A stretch of 64,000 bases of DNA, taken from NCBI RefSeq assembly GCF_009848685.1, contig NZ_WXTX01000002.1, positions 310,001 to 374,000 on the forward strand, given 5' to 3'. Under the pieces are notes generated by a model that was given only the letters and a program-made list of their open reading frames with translations, made no database searches and had not been told where the DNA came from. Positions 9,627-18,047 of the stretch are shown here, in pieces. Numbering within the stretch: position 1 is the first letter of the stretch; the number at the start of each line of letters is the position of its first letter. Made by a program: the position numbers and the translations under genes. This DNA is from Andreprevotia sp. IGB-42 (GTDB lineage Bacteria > Pseudomonadota > Gammaproteobacteria > Burkholderiales > Chitinibacteraceae).

Positions 9627-10820
9627 TCAGGTGGGCTGCGTCAAAGCTTGCCGGCGACTGGCCAGATAAACCACCACCCCCGCCGCACTCAACACCGCTC
9701 CCAAGGCCGATACCCCCAGCCAGCCGGCATGCGCATAGATCGCCGCAGACAGCAGCGATCCACTGGCCCCACCGATGAAATACGCGGTCATGTACGCCGA
9801 GGTAATGCGGCTGCGTGCTTCCGGGCGCAGCTTGTAGATCACGCTCTGGTTGCTCACGTGTACCGCCTGCACCGCAAAATCGAGCACCAGGATGCCGATG
9901 ATGAAGGCGACGACCGACGAGGGCGCAAACGCGATCGGCAGCCACGACAGCAACAGGCTGAGCAGCCCCCACAGCGTGGTGCGCTCGGTATGGCCGCGAT
10001 CCGCCAGCCGGCCCGCATAAGACGCAGCCAGCGCACCGGCAGCACCGACCAGGCCGAACAGCCCGATCATCGCATCGCCGTAGTGATACGGCGGCGCGCT
10101 CAGCAGGAAGGCCATCGGCGTCCACAACACGCTGAAGATGGCGAACGACAGGCCGCCCAGCAACGCGCGCAAACGCAGCAACGGCTCTTCCACCACCAGC
10201 GCCCATACGGAGGCCAGCAACTGAGGGTAGCTCAACCGGTTGGCTTCCTTGTGAGTGGGCAGCACGAACCACAGCGCCACCGCGGTAAGGATCAACAGCG
10301 GCGCGGCGACGAAATACACGGTGCGCCAGCCGCCCAGGCCGGCCAACGTGCCGGCAACGGTACGCGCCAGCAGGATGCCCAGCAGCAGCCCGCTCATGAT
10401 GGTGCCCACGGCCTTGCCGCGCTGCTCCGGCTCGGCCAGCGCAGCGGCAAACGGCAACAGCACCTGCGCCACCACCGACAGCAAGGCGGTCAGTGCGGTG
10501 CCTACCAGCACCATGCCGATGTTCTGTGCGCTGCCGGTAATCAACAAGCCCAATGCCGCCAGCACGGTCATGCCGACGATCAGCTTGCGCCGCTCCAGCA
10601 GATCACCCAGAGGCACCAGCAACACCAGCCCTGCCGCGTAGCCCAACTGCGCCGCCGTCACGATGAAACCGGCAGCGCCCAGCGAAATACCGAAGGTGGT
10701 GGCCAGCGTATGCAGCAAGGGCTGCGCGTAGTAATTGCTGGCCACGGCAAGACCGGTGGCAAATGCCATCAGCAGTACCAGGCCGGTGGTCAGCCGCGGC
10801 GCGGGGTGCGGAGCAGTCAT
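9627..10820 (-). CDS. MFS transporter (drug/metabolite exporter type)
   Basis: 397 residues from the ATG at 10820 (MTAPHPAPRL), chosen for AAGGA 8 bp upstream; ATGs at 10841 and 10871 are alternatives. About 12 hydrophobic helices. VASNYYAQPLLHTLA near the start and LVPLGDLLERRKLIVGMTVLAAL (the loop 2-3 GDxxxRR motif) place it in the DHA1-like branch of the major facilitator superfamily, as proton-driven inner-membrane efflux. The divergent LysR gene 98 bp away is its likely regulator. The substrate is unknown. Confidence 0.88.
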   Translation of the reverse strand: MTAPHPAPRLTTGLVLLMAFATGLAVASNYYAQPLLHTLATTFGISLGAAGFIVTAAQLGYAAGLVLLVPLGDLLERRKLIVGMTVLAALGLLITGSAQNIGMVLVGTALTALLSVVAQVLLPFAAALAEPEQRGKAVGTIMSGLLLGILLARTVAGTLAGLGGWRTVYFVAAPLLILTAVALWFVLPTHKEANRLSYPQLLASVWALVVEEPLLRLRALLGGLSFAIFSVLWTPMAFLLSAPPYHYGDAMIGLFGLVGAAGALAASYAGRLADRGHTERTTLWGLLSLLLSWLPIAFAPSSVVAFIIGILVLDFAVQAVHVSNQSVIYKLRPEARSRITSAYMTAYFIGGASGSLLSAAIYAHAGWLGVSALGAVLSAAGVVVYLASRRQALTQPT

Positions 10821-10880
10821 ATCGTTGTCCTTGATCGTCATGCCGTGCAGTATCCATCTGGCGCGATTCATGACACCAAT

Positions 10881-10904
10881 GTATTGTTTTCATCGGATCA
10901 ATCA
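10881..10904. promoter_or_regulatory. Candidate LysR operator between MFS and LysR genes
   Basis: Interrupted dyad TGTATTG...CAATCACA centred on ATTG-N12-CAAT (10883-10902), of the T-N11-A type LysR regulators bind. It lies 15 bp before the LysR start and 60 bp before the MFS start, in the only shared control region. Confidence 0.45.
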
Positions 10905-10918
10905 CATTTTGCGATGCA

Positions 10919-11833
10919 ATGAATCTGCGACAGATCGCTTACGCGGTTGCCGTGGCCGAAGAAGCCAGCTTCACGCGCGCTGCAGAGCGCTGCCATACCG
11001 TGCAATCCGCCCTCAGCCACCAGATTGCCCGGCTGGAAGAAGAGCTGGGCGCACCACTGTTCGAGCGCACCTCGCGCCGGGTGCGCCTTACCCCGGCCGG
11101 CCACGCCTTCCTGCCGGCAGCGCGCCAGCTGTTGCACAGCGAGCAACGCATCCGCGATGAAGTAGCAGCCGCCACCGGGCAGATCCGCGGCGCGTTGTCG
11201 GTGGGGCTGATCTCGGCACTGACAGTGCTCGATACCGTCGACCTGCTGGCCGAGTTCCACGGCATGCACCCGCAGGTGGACGTACGCTTTGCATCCGGCA
11301 TGAGCGAACACCTGCTGGTGAACGTGCGCGAGCACCGCTGCGATGTCGCGTTTGTCGGGCTGTGGCCGGGCGAAATCATCGAGGGGCTCAACACGCTGTT
11401 GCTGGCTGATGAAGCATTGGTAGCCGTGCTGCCGCCCGGCCATCCGCTGGCCAGCAGCAGCGAAGTCTGCCTGCGTGATCTGGCGGTGCAGCGCTGCGTG
11501 GATTACCGCGCCGGCAGTGGCGCACGCCGCCAGACCGACGAAGCCTATGCCGCCGCCGGCCTGACCCGCCATGTGCACTTCGAAGTCGACCATGCCAGCC
11601 TGATGGAACGGGTGATCCGCCGTGGCCTTGCCATCGGCATGGTGCCGGCCGAAACCGCCGCCGGCATGCAGGGCCTTGCCATCGTGCCGGTGCGTGATGC
11701 GCCACGCCGGCGCGTCTATTGCGTATGGGCATACCACCCCACGCCGGCCGCCGCCGCCTTTGTCGAACTGGTGCTGGCAAGAAGCCAGGCCTTGCCCCAA
11801 CCGCTGGCCTATCCGGCGATGGCAACACCCTGA
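10919..11833 (+). CDS. LysR-family transcriptional regulator
   Basis: 304 residues. The N-terminal winged helix-turn-helix is canonical (FTRAAERCHTVQSALSHQI, about 18-36, then LEEELGAPLFERTSRRVRLT). The C-terminal periplasmic-binding-like effector domain begins near residue 90. Divergently transcribed from the MFS exporter, so it most likely activates or represses that gene in response to a compound the pump exports, and autoregulates. The effector cannot be deduced from sequence. Confidence 0.93.
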   Translation: MNLRQIAYAVAVAEEASFTRAAERCHTVQSALSHQIARLEEELGAPLFERTSRRVRLTPAGHAFLPAARQLLHSEQRIRDEVAAATGQIRGALSVGLISALTVLDTVDLLAEFHGMHPQVDVRFASGMSEHLLVNVREHRCDVAFVGLWPGEIIEGLNTLLLADEALVAVLPPGHPLASSSEVCLRDLAVQRCVDYRAGSGARRQTDEAYAAAGLTRHVHFEVDHASLMERVIRRGLAIGMVPAETAAGMQGLAIVPVRDAPRRRVYCVWAYHPTPAAAAFVELVLARSQALPQPLAYPAMATP

Positions 11834-11902
11834 AACCGCGTCGCGCAGGCCCCGAGGCGGCCAAGCGCGTATCATGCGGCCATCCGGAAAACGAGCACCG
11901 CC

Positions 11903-12937
11903 ATGCCCAACATTGCCCCCCTTGCCCAAGACCTTGCCCCCGCGCTGCAGCACAAGCTGGACCGCAAGACCAAGCCCGTAGGCAGCCTGGGCCGACTGGA
12001 AGCACTGGCGCTGCAGTTGGGCATGATCCAGCAGCGGCTGGACCCGCAAATCGTTAACCCCGCCGTATTGGTGTTTGCGGCCGATCATGGCCTGGCACGT
12101 GCGGGCGTCAGCCCGTTTCCACCGGAAGTCACGCCGCAGATGGTGCACAACTTCCTTGCCGGTGGTGCCGCCATCAACGTGCTGTGCCGTGCCAATGGCC
12201 TGGCGCTCAAAGTGGTGAATGCAGGCGTGAATGCCGAATTTGCGCCGCACCCCTTGCTGATCGACGTGGCAGTGGCGCGCGGCACGCAAAACAGCCTGGA
12301 AGGCCCGGCCATGACGCCGGAACAGGCCGATCTGGCCGTGCAGCACGGTGCTGAGATCGTCCGCCATTTCGCCGCGCTGGGCACTACGGTACTGGCGCTG
12401 GGTGAAATGGGCATCGGCAATACCTCGGCCGCATCACTGCTGATGGCACGCCTCACCGGCACGCCACTGGCCAGTTGCACCGGCCGTGGCACCGGCCATG
12501 ATGATGCCGGCTTGGCACGCAAGCTGGCCATCCTGCAACAGGTGCTGGCGCGCCATGCAGATGCAAAAGATGCGATGGCAGCGCTGGCGGCGTTCGGCGG
12601 TTTCGAGATCGCCATGATGGCGGGCGCCTACCTGCAGGGCGCGGTCAGCCGCATGCTGCTGGTGGTGGATGGCTTCATCGCCACTGCCGCGCTGCTGGTC
12701 GCCAGCAAGCTGAACCCGGCAGTGCTCGATTACTGCGTGTTCGCGCATTGCTCGGGCGAGCAGGGCCACCGCCGCCTGTTGCAATACCTGGGTGGCGAAC
12801 CGCTGCTGGATCTGGGCCTGCGCCTGGGCGAAGGCAGCGGTGCGGCCACGGCGTTCCCGCTGGTGCGTGCGGCTGCAGCTATCCTCAACGAAATGGCCTC
12901 GTTCGAATCCGCCGGCGTGAGCGACCGGGATGCCTGA
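11903..12937 (+). CDS. cobT: Nicotinate-nucleotide-dimethylbenzimidazole phosphoribosyltransferase
   Basis: 344 residues, normal for CobT. Family stretches include KTKPVGSLGRLE, FAADHGLARAGVSPFPPEVT, ALGEMGIGNTSAAS and GRGTGHDDAG. The late GEGSGA motif (around residue 310) carries the catalytic Glu by homology. It makes alpha-ribazole phosphate from nicotinate mononucleotide and dimethylbenzimidazole for the lower ligand of cobalamin. First gene of a four-gene plus-strand operon; cobS overlaps its end by 8 bp. Confidence 0.97.
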   Translation: MPNIAPLAQDLAPALQHKLDRKTKPVGSLGRLEALALQLGMIQQRLDPQIVNPAVLVFAADHGLARAGVSPFPPEVTPQMVHNFLAGGAAINVLCRANGLALKVVNAGVNAEFAPHPLLIDVAVARGTQNSLEGPAMTPEQADLAVQHGAEIVRHFAALGTTVLALGEMGIGNTSAASLLMARLTGTPLASCTGRGTGHDDAGLARKLAILQQVLARHADAKDAMAALAAFGGFEIAMMAGAYLQGAVSRMLLVVDGFIATAALLVASKLNPAVLDYCVFAHCSGEQGHRRLLQYLGGEPLLDLGLRLGEGSGAATAFPLVRAAAAILNEMASFESAGVSDRDA

Positions 12938-13709
12938 AGCACTGCAGCGCTGGCTACGCCCGCCGCTGGTCGCCATCGCCTATTTCACCCGCATTCCCAT
13001 CCCGGCATGGGTAGGCTACCGGGAGGACGACCTCGACCGCGCCGCATGCTGGTTTCCAGCGGTGGGGCTGCTGGTGGGCGCGCTGCTTGCCGCGGTGTGG
13101 TGGCTGGGCGCAGAGGTGTTCACCCCGCGCGTGGCACTGGTGCTCAGCCTGATTGCCGGCGTGCTGCTCACCGGTGCCTTCCATGAGGACGGCCTGGCCG
13201 ATTCGGCCGACGGCTTTGGTGGCGGCTACACGCGCGAGCGTGCACTGGAAATCATGCACGATTCGCGCATCGGCACCTTTGGCGCGGTAGCGCTGCTGCT
13301 GGCCTTCATGCTGAAACTGGAAACGCTGGCCGCGCTGCCGGCGCAGTGGATTGCCGGGGCGCTGATCGCGGCGCATGCAGCCAGCCGCTTCGTTGCAGCC
13401 AGCCTGCTGGCCACGCTCGATTACGTGCGGCCAGCCGGCAAGGCCAAGCCCGTTGCCACCAGGCTGGGCGGCCGGGGCTTGCTGCTTGCTGCCGCCTGCG
13501 GCATCACGCCGCTGCTGGTGTTCGACTGGCGCGCCGGCCTGATCGCCTTGCTGGTGCTGGCGCTGCTGCGTGCACTGGTTGCGCGCTATCTGGTGCGGCG
13601 CATTGGCGGCTACACCGGTGATGCACTGGGCATGACGCAACAACTGGCCGAGCTCGCCATTTACCTGACTTTTGCCGCCTGGGCACCATGGGCATGGCGC
13701 TTTACCTGA
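12930..13709 (+). CDS. cobS: Adenosylcobinamide-GDP ribazoletransferase
   Basis: 259 residues, strongly hydrophobic with several membrane helices. Family motifs are YFTRIPIP near residue 20, GAFHEDGLADSADGFGGG near 88, and RIGTFGA. It joins adenosylcobinamide-GDP to alpha-ribazole phosphate at the inner membrane, the last coupling step of the nucleotide loop. It overlaps cobT upstream and cobC downstream (22 bp), so translation is probably coupled. Confidence 0.97.
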   Translation: MPEALQRWLRPPLVAIAYFTRIPIPAWVGYREDDLDRAACWFPAVGLLVGALLAAVWWLGAEVFTPRVALVLSLIAGVLLTGAFHEDGLADSADGFGGGYTRERALEIMHDSRIGTFGAVALLLAFMLKLETLAALPAQWIAGALIAAHAASRFVAASLLATLDYVRPAGKAKPVATRLGGRGLLLAAACGITPLLVFDWRAGLIALLVLALLRALVARYLVRRIGGYTGDALGMTQQLAELAIYLTFAAWAPWAWRFT

Positions 13710-14221
13710 TCCGCCACCCGGCGCCGCAGCACGTGCCCGGGATTTGCTACGGCCAGCTCGATTTGCCGCTGGCCGAACCCGTCACCGATGCCGCGCATTG
13801 GCTGGCGCAACTGCCGGCGCGCTTTGCCTGCTACACCAGCCCCTTGCAGCGCTGCCGGCTGCTGGCCGAAGCGCTGCAAACACCAACATTGATCGACGCG
13901 CGGCTGCTCGAGCTCGATTTCGGCCGCTGGGAAGGCCAGCAGTGGGATGCCATCGGCGCCGCTGCGCTCGATGCGTGGATAACCAGCGACTACGCGGCAG
14001 ACGCCCACGGTGGCGAAAGCTTGGGCGCCTTGCACGCCAGGACCGCAGCTTGGGCCAGCGATGCCGCAAGGCAGCCGCTACCGGTGGTGGCCGTCACGCA
14101 TGCCGGGGTGATCCGCAGCCTGCTGGCGCAGCAGCACGGCTGGTCCACCACGCAGGCATTCGATCACCCGTTGCCATTTGGCAGCGTCACCCTGCTCGAC
14201 TGGAAACCATCCCCACCATGA
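13688..14221 (+). CDS. cobC: Alpha-ribazole phosphatase (histidine phosphatase family)
   Basis: 177 residues from the ATG at 13688; a second ATG at 13694 (MALYLIRHP) is equally possible. LIRHPAP contains the phospho-accepting His, and FACYTSPLQRCRLLAEAL and THAGVIRSLL complete the phosphoglycerate-mutase-like fold. In this operon it should dephosphorylate alpha-ribazole 5'-phosphate or cobalamin 5'-phosphate. It overlaps cobS and shares an ATGA junction with cobU. Confidence 0.92.
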   Translation: MGMALYLIRHPAPQHVPGICYGQLDLPLAEPVTDAAHWLAQLPARFACYTSPLQRCRLLAEALQTPTLIDARLLELDFGRWEGQQWDAIGAAALDAWITSDYAADAHGGESLGALHARTAAWASDAARQPLPVVAVTHAGVIRSLLAQQHGWSTTQAFDHPLPFGSVTLLDWKPSPP

Positions 14222-14766
14222 CCACCACGCTGATCCTTGGCGGTGCCCGCTCGGGCAAAAGCGCCTACGCGGAAAAACTGGCTGCCGGATCGGGCAAGCC
14301 GGTCGTGGTGATTGCCACCGCCACGGTGGGCGACGCCGAAATGGCCGCGCGCATTGCACGCCACCGGCAAGATCGCCCCGCGCACTGGCAAACGGTGGAA
14401 GAACCCATCGCCGTTGCCGCCGCCATCCGTGACGCCGCAGCAGCAGATTGCGTGGTGCTGGTCGACTGCCTGACCTTATGGCTGGCCAATACACTGTTCA
14501 GCACCGCGCATGATGTACCGGACGAAGGCGTGCCCGCCCCCTCTGCGCTATTCGTGCACGAGCGCGCGGCATTGCTCGATGTACTGGCGCACGCCGCCGG
14601 TGATGTCATCCTGGTCAGCAATGAAGTGGGGCTGGGCGTGATCCCCATGGGCGCCGGCACCCGGCTGTTCGTGGATGAAGCCGGCCGGCTGAACCAGGCG
14701 GTGGCTGCAGTGTGCGGGCAAGTGCGCTTCGTCGCGGCAGGGCTGCCGCTGGTGCTGAAAGGCTGA
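14218..14766 (+). CDS. cobU: Adenosylcobinamide kinase / adenosylcobinamide-phosphate guanylyltransferase
   Basis: 182 residues from the ATG at 14218, overlapping the cobC stop. A longer open frame runs through cobC and is not real. The P-loop GGARSGKS is at residues 8-15; VLVDCLTLWLAN and LVSNEVGLGVIPM are typical of CobU/CobP. It phosphorylates adenosylcobinamide and then adds GMP. With cobT, cobS and cobC it completes cobinamide salvage; no corrin-ring genes are in the window. Confidence 0.96.
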   Translation: MTTTLILGGARSGKSAYAEKLAAGSGKPVVVIATATVGDAEMAARIARHRQDRPAHWQTVEEPIAVAAAIRDAAAADCVVLVDCLTLWLANTLFSTAHDVPDEGVPAPSALFVHERAALLDVLAHAAGDVILVSNEVGLGVIPMGAGTRLFVDEAGRLNQAVAAVCGQVRFVAAGLPLVLKG

Positions 14767-14839
14767 CGCACCGCGCGCCGTACGGCGGCCGTCGATGCGG
14801 CCCCGGAGTGCCACGGTAGCGATCAATCCAGGCTGTGTA

Positions 14840-15103
14840 TCAATAATCCGGCACGCCGAATGCGGTAAGGATGTAATCGAACTGGCCGCTATCCATCTGC
14901 TCAGCCACATAAGGCTGCAGCTTGGCGATACGCTCGGCATCGAGCATGTACGACAGCTTCATGTCCGGGTCCGGCTTGTCCTGCTCGTGCTCGAACAGCG
15001 CAAACAGAAAGGCCGGCGAGACGCTTTCGGCCAGCGGCAAGTGGCCGATGAAGCCCCCTTCCATGCCCTTGTCCCAGACTTCGATGGCGCGGACGATTTT
15101 CAT
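14840..15103 (-). CDS. Hypothetical 87-residue protein
   Basis: From an ATG at 15103 (MKIVRAIEVWDKGMEGGF). The frame stays open upstream into non-family-like sequence, so the internal start is preferred. The protein is acidic (about 14 Asp/Glu), soluble, and ends DYILTAFGVPDY. There is no signal peptide and no motif I recognise. It lies alone between the convergent cobU gene and the repeat array. Codon use matches its neighbours, which supports a real gene. Confidence 0.65.
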   Translation of the reverse strand: MKIVRAIEVWDKGMEGGFIGHLPLAESVSPAFLFALFEHEQDKPDPDMKLSYMLDAERIAKLQPYVAEQMDSGQFDYILTAFGVPDY

Positions 15104-15189
15104 GATGCAGCTCCAATGGCACGGTATGTGGCTTGATCCGCCATTATACCGCCGCCGGCAGCCTGCCCAAATGGACAGCTGAACCTCAG

Positions 15190-15617
15190 ATTTGCTTGCC
15201 GGATTGGCAGGAACCAGGCTCAGCCGGGCCCCTGATAGCGCGTGCCTGCGGTCTCCATCACCTGCCCACCATCTGAAATACACCCGGCCTCCTGATTCAA
15301 CAGCGCTCGTTCATGCCACCAACGAGCGACAGCGAGGCTCCCTCGCGGCGGCGAAGGCGGAGGGTGTGGAGTCGATCAGGGAGAGCCGGCGTTTCGCCCG
15401 CCAGAACAGGTGAGAACCCGGCTCCGCCGGGTTCCTGATGCCGTCTGCCCCGGGACCATCACCGGTTCGCCATCTGAAATGCATCTGATTCAACAGTACT
15501 CATTCATGCCACCAACGAGCGACAGCGAGGGCGAGAGGTGTGGAATCGATCAGGAAGAGCCGGCGTTTCGCCCGCCAGAACAGGTGAGAACCCGGCTCCG
15601 CCGGGTTCCTGATGCCG
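15190..15617 (+). repeat. Tandem intergenic repeats of the composite ~120-175 bp family
   Basis: Two near-identical units, 15269-15442 and 15470-15617, preceded by a partial tail near 15209-15238. Both units contain CCATCTGAAAT, then CTGATTCAACAG, CCACCAACGAGCGACAGCG, a GTGTGGA-TCGATCAGG block and AGCCGGCGTTTCGCCCGCC. Each ends in the hairpin AACCCGGC-TCC-GCCGGGTT followed by CCTGATGCCG. Relatives occur at 31.4 kb and 39.2 kb. The units fill most of the 554-bp gap between the hypothetical gene and btuB. I see no gene in this gap. Confidence 0.85.
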
Positions 15618-15657
15618 GTTATCCACAGATAACCCCAATACCGTGCAGAACAGGCTC

Positions 15658-17676
15658 TCAGAAATGCGCAGAGATCGATGCCATCACGTTGCGCCCTTCA
15701 GCCGGGTACAGGCTATAGGCGCCGGTAGTGCCCAGGCTGCCGGCGCGGATGCCGTAGCTGGCGTATTGCTTGTCGAACAGGTTGTCCACCACCAGCGATG
15801 CATCCCAGTTCCTGGCCAGCCGTTGCGTGTAGCGTGCACCGACCAGCGTGTAGGCGGGCAACTTCGTGCCGAACTGATTGGCCTGATCGTTGTCGAGGCG
15901 CTGCTCGCCCACGTATTGCACGTTGAACGCCAGTTGCGAGCCCTCCACCACCTGCCAGGCCAGCGCCACGTTGGACAGCCACGCCGGCACCATCGGCACG
16001 GTATTGCCGGCGATGTTCACGCCGCTGGCATTGCCGCGGCGGAAGGTGGCGTCCTGCCAGGTCAGGTTGCCCGACAACACGATGGCCGGCGTGAATGCAT
16101 AGCGGCCGGATAGCTCCACGCCATCGCGGCGGGTGGGGTCGAGGTTCACATTGGCGCCGAAGCCGAAATTGGCCAGCGGGCTGTAGTAGATCTCGTTTTC
16201 CAGGTCGTAACGGTATACGGCCAGCTGCGCACTGGCGTTGTTGCCATCCCAGCCCACGCCGATTTCCTGGTCTTTCGACGTTTGCGGCTGCAGCGGCACC
16301 ATGGTGTAAACCAGCTCATCCGCGTTGGCGAGGCGGAAACTGCGGCCCACCCTGGCATACGCCGAGAAACCGCTGCCGAACGGCTGGCGGATACCCAGTT
16401 GCCACGCATTGAGGCCCCGATCGCTGCCGGAACTGAAGCCATAGCCGCTCAGGTCGGTCACCTCATCGTTCAGCCACGCGTGGCGCGCGCCCAGCGTGAT
16501 GCGTGTTTCACTGAATGCCAGCAGGTTGGCTTCGGCAAATACCGCACGATGGCGTTGTGCGGTCTGCATTGCCGCCACCGGCACGGCGCCCTGGCCCACG
16601 TCCATGTTGCTGCCCAGCCAGTCGAAGCCGGCAACGATCTGCTGGCCATCGCCGAATGGCAGCTGGTAGCGGATGGCCGCAGTTTTCTCGGTCAGCTCGC
16701 GCTGGTCGTAATAATCGCCATAGATGCTGTTGTAGTAGCTATCGGTGTCCTTGCCACGCACCGCGCCTTCAACGTACAGCATGCCCGGGCCGGCGGCCTG
16801 CACCAGCTGGAAGCCGGCGCTCCGGTTCTGCACGTCGCTGTAGTCTTTCGGTGTCGACGTGCCATCCGGATCATTCGCGTATTCGTTCAGGCCAGTCGCC
16901 GGATCTACCTTGCGGCTACCTGGCAGGCCCAGGTGCTGGTCGCCGCCACGGACGTACACATTGATATTGCCGCCATCGTGGCGCCACGCCAGCGCTACGC
17001 CCAGGTTGTTGCGCTCCTCGGCGTTGTTGTCGCGCTGGTGATCGGTACGCATGGCCTGGCCGTATGCGTCGACCGCAACCGATCCGGTGGCCTTGTGCAG
17101 CGCAACGTCGAGCTGGCGCAAACTGAAGCTGCCCAGCGTGCCGGTCGCCTCAACCATATCGGCAGCGCGGAATGCGCCGCTGGTGATGATGTTGATCACG
17201 CCACCGGTGGTACCGCCACCGTATTGCACGCTGCCGCTGCCACGGACGATCTCGATGCGCTCGATGGCAGACAGTGGCAGGAAAGACAGATTGGGCGCGG
17301 ACAGATCATTGCTGTTCTGCTGCACGCCATCGACCAGGATCAGCGTATTGCTGCTGCCATTCATGCCGAAGCCGCGCAGGTCGACAATGCCGTCCGGCGT
17401 GCCGTTGCTGCTGAAGAAATGCACGCCGGCAGCGCCGGAGAGCACGTCCTGCACGGTGGTAGCGGTCGATTGCGCGATATCGGCGGCGGTAATGACGGTC
17501 ACGCTGGCCGGCACGGTGCTTTCCGGGCCGGGCACCCGTGCGGCGGTCACGATGACCGGATCCAGGGTGTAAGCCGGTACATCGGCGGCATGGGCGCTAC
17601 CGAGCACGGCAAGGCAAGCCGCAAGCGGCGTGAGGCGGTTATTGCGGAAAAAGCTACGCTGGAACAGGCTGGACAT
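15658..17676 (-). CDS. btuB: TonB-dependent vitamin B12 receptor
   Basis: 672 residues from the ATG at 17676, with GGGAG upstream. Signal peptide 1 to about 30 (ending GSAHA|ADVPA), then the TonB box DPVIVTAA. The plug domain follows (VITAADIAQSTATTVQDVLSGAAGV, VDLRGFGMNG, RIEIVRGSGSVQYGGGTTGGVINI), then a beta-barrel ending in a terminal Phe. It imports cobalamin or cobinamide across the outer membrane using TonB energy. The cobalamin riboswitch upstream and the cob operon nearby support B12 rather than iron-siderophore transport. Confidence 0.93.
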   Translation of the reverse strand: MSSLFQRSFFRNNRLTPLAACLAVLGSAHAADVPAYTLDPVIVTAARVPGPESTVPASVTVITAADIAQSTATTVQDVLSGAAGVHFFSSNGTPDGIVDLRGFGMNGSSNTLILVDGVQQNSNDLSAPNLSFLPLSAIERIEIVRGSGSVQYGGGTTGGVINIITSGAFRAADMVEATGTLGSFSLRQLDVALHKATGSVAVDAYGQAMRTDHQRDNNAEERNNLGVALAWRHDGGNINVYVRGGDQHLGLPGSRKVDPATGLNEYANDPDGTSTPKDYSDVQNRSAGFQLVQAAGPGMLYVEGAVRGKDTDSYYNSIYGDYYDQRELTEKTAAIRYQLPFGDGQQIVAGFDWLGSNMDVGQGAVPVAAMQTAQRHRAVFAEANLLAFSETRITLGARHAWLNDEVTDLSGYGFSSGSDRGLNAWQLGIRQPFGSGFSAYARVGRSFRLANADELVYTMVPLQPQTSKDQEIGVGWDGNNASAQLAVYRYDLENEIYYSPLANFGFGANVNLDPTRRDGVELSGRYAFTPAIVLSGNLTWQDATFRRGNASGVNIAGNTVPMVPAWLSNVALAWQVVEGSQLAFNVQYVGEQRLDNDQANQFGTKLPAYTLVGARYTQRLARNWDASLVVDNLFDKQYASYGIRAGSLGTTGAYSLYPAEGRNVMASISAHF

Positions 17677-17814
17677 TGGACACACTCCCGTGAACATGAA
17701 AGGGAGTGCGAAAGACCGACCGGCATGCGGCGTGCGGAAATCCTGCGGATAGCCCGAGCGCCGGCATATGCCGGTCGTACTTCGGACTTCACCCCGAGTC
17801 TTCCGCACTGCAGT

Positions 17815-17985
17815 GTCAGGCCGGTCTCCGGGCTCATTGCTCTTCTGTACCGCCTTCCCGGCTTTGCAGCCAGTGGCATCGTGGTACAGCGTCCATGCAA
17901 TTTACCGTTGCGGGGGCAGCTCGGGGTTTGCTGATACACCCGATTCCCAGTTTAACCCGCCACGCATGGCAGGCACCCGACAGGG
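17815..17985 (-). promoter_or_regulatory. Cobalamin (AdoCbl-type) riboswitch upstream of btuB
   Basis: Read on the minus strand, the conserved blocks come in the expected order: GGTGCCTGCC near 17965-17975, GGGAATCGGGTG, then GCTGCCCCCGCAACGGTAA, GCCACTGG, GGGAAGGCG, and the B12 box GAGCCCGGAGACCGGCCTG at about 17818-17836. The 140-nt leader that follows contains the palindrome CCGGCATATGCCGG (17761-17774), which may be part of the expression platform. Binding of adenosylcobalamin is expected to switch off btuB. Confidence 0.95.
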
Positions 17986-18047
17986 CGCGCAGTGTAGCAC
18001 CCCGCAGGGCATTTACGCCTTTACCTTTTGGCCCAACCGTCAGGCGG

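Noticed and set aside
9393-10922. 509-codon plus-strand frame opposite the MFS gene
   Set aside because: Gln/His/Arg-rich antisense shadow of the transporter with no family features.
13672-14766. 364-codon frame covering cobC and cobU
   Set aside because: Only the part from 14218 is CobU-like; the first 182 codons are an out-of-frame reading of cobC.
15190-15617. Possible CRISPR array
   Set aside because: Units are about 150-175 bp, contain internal hairpins, and there are no short repeats with unique spacers or cas genes.
16282-17934. 550-codon plus-strand frame antisense to btuB and its riboswitch
   Set aside because: It runs through the riboswitch and the receptor gene and has shadow-frame composition.
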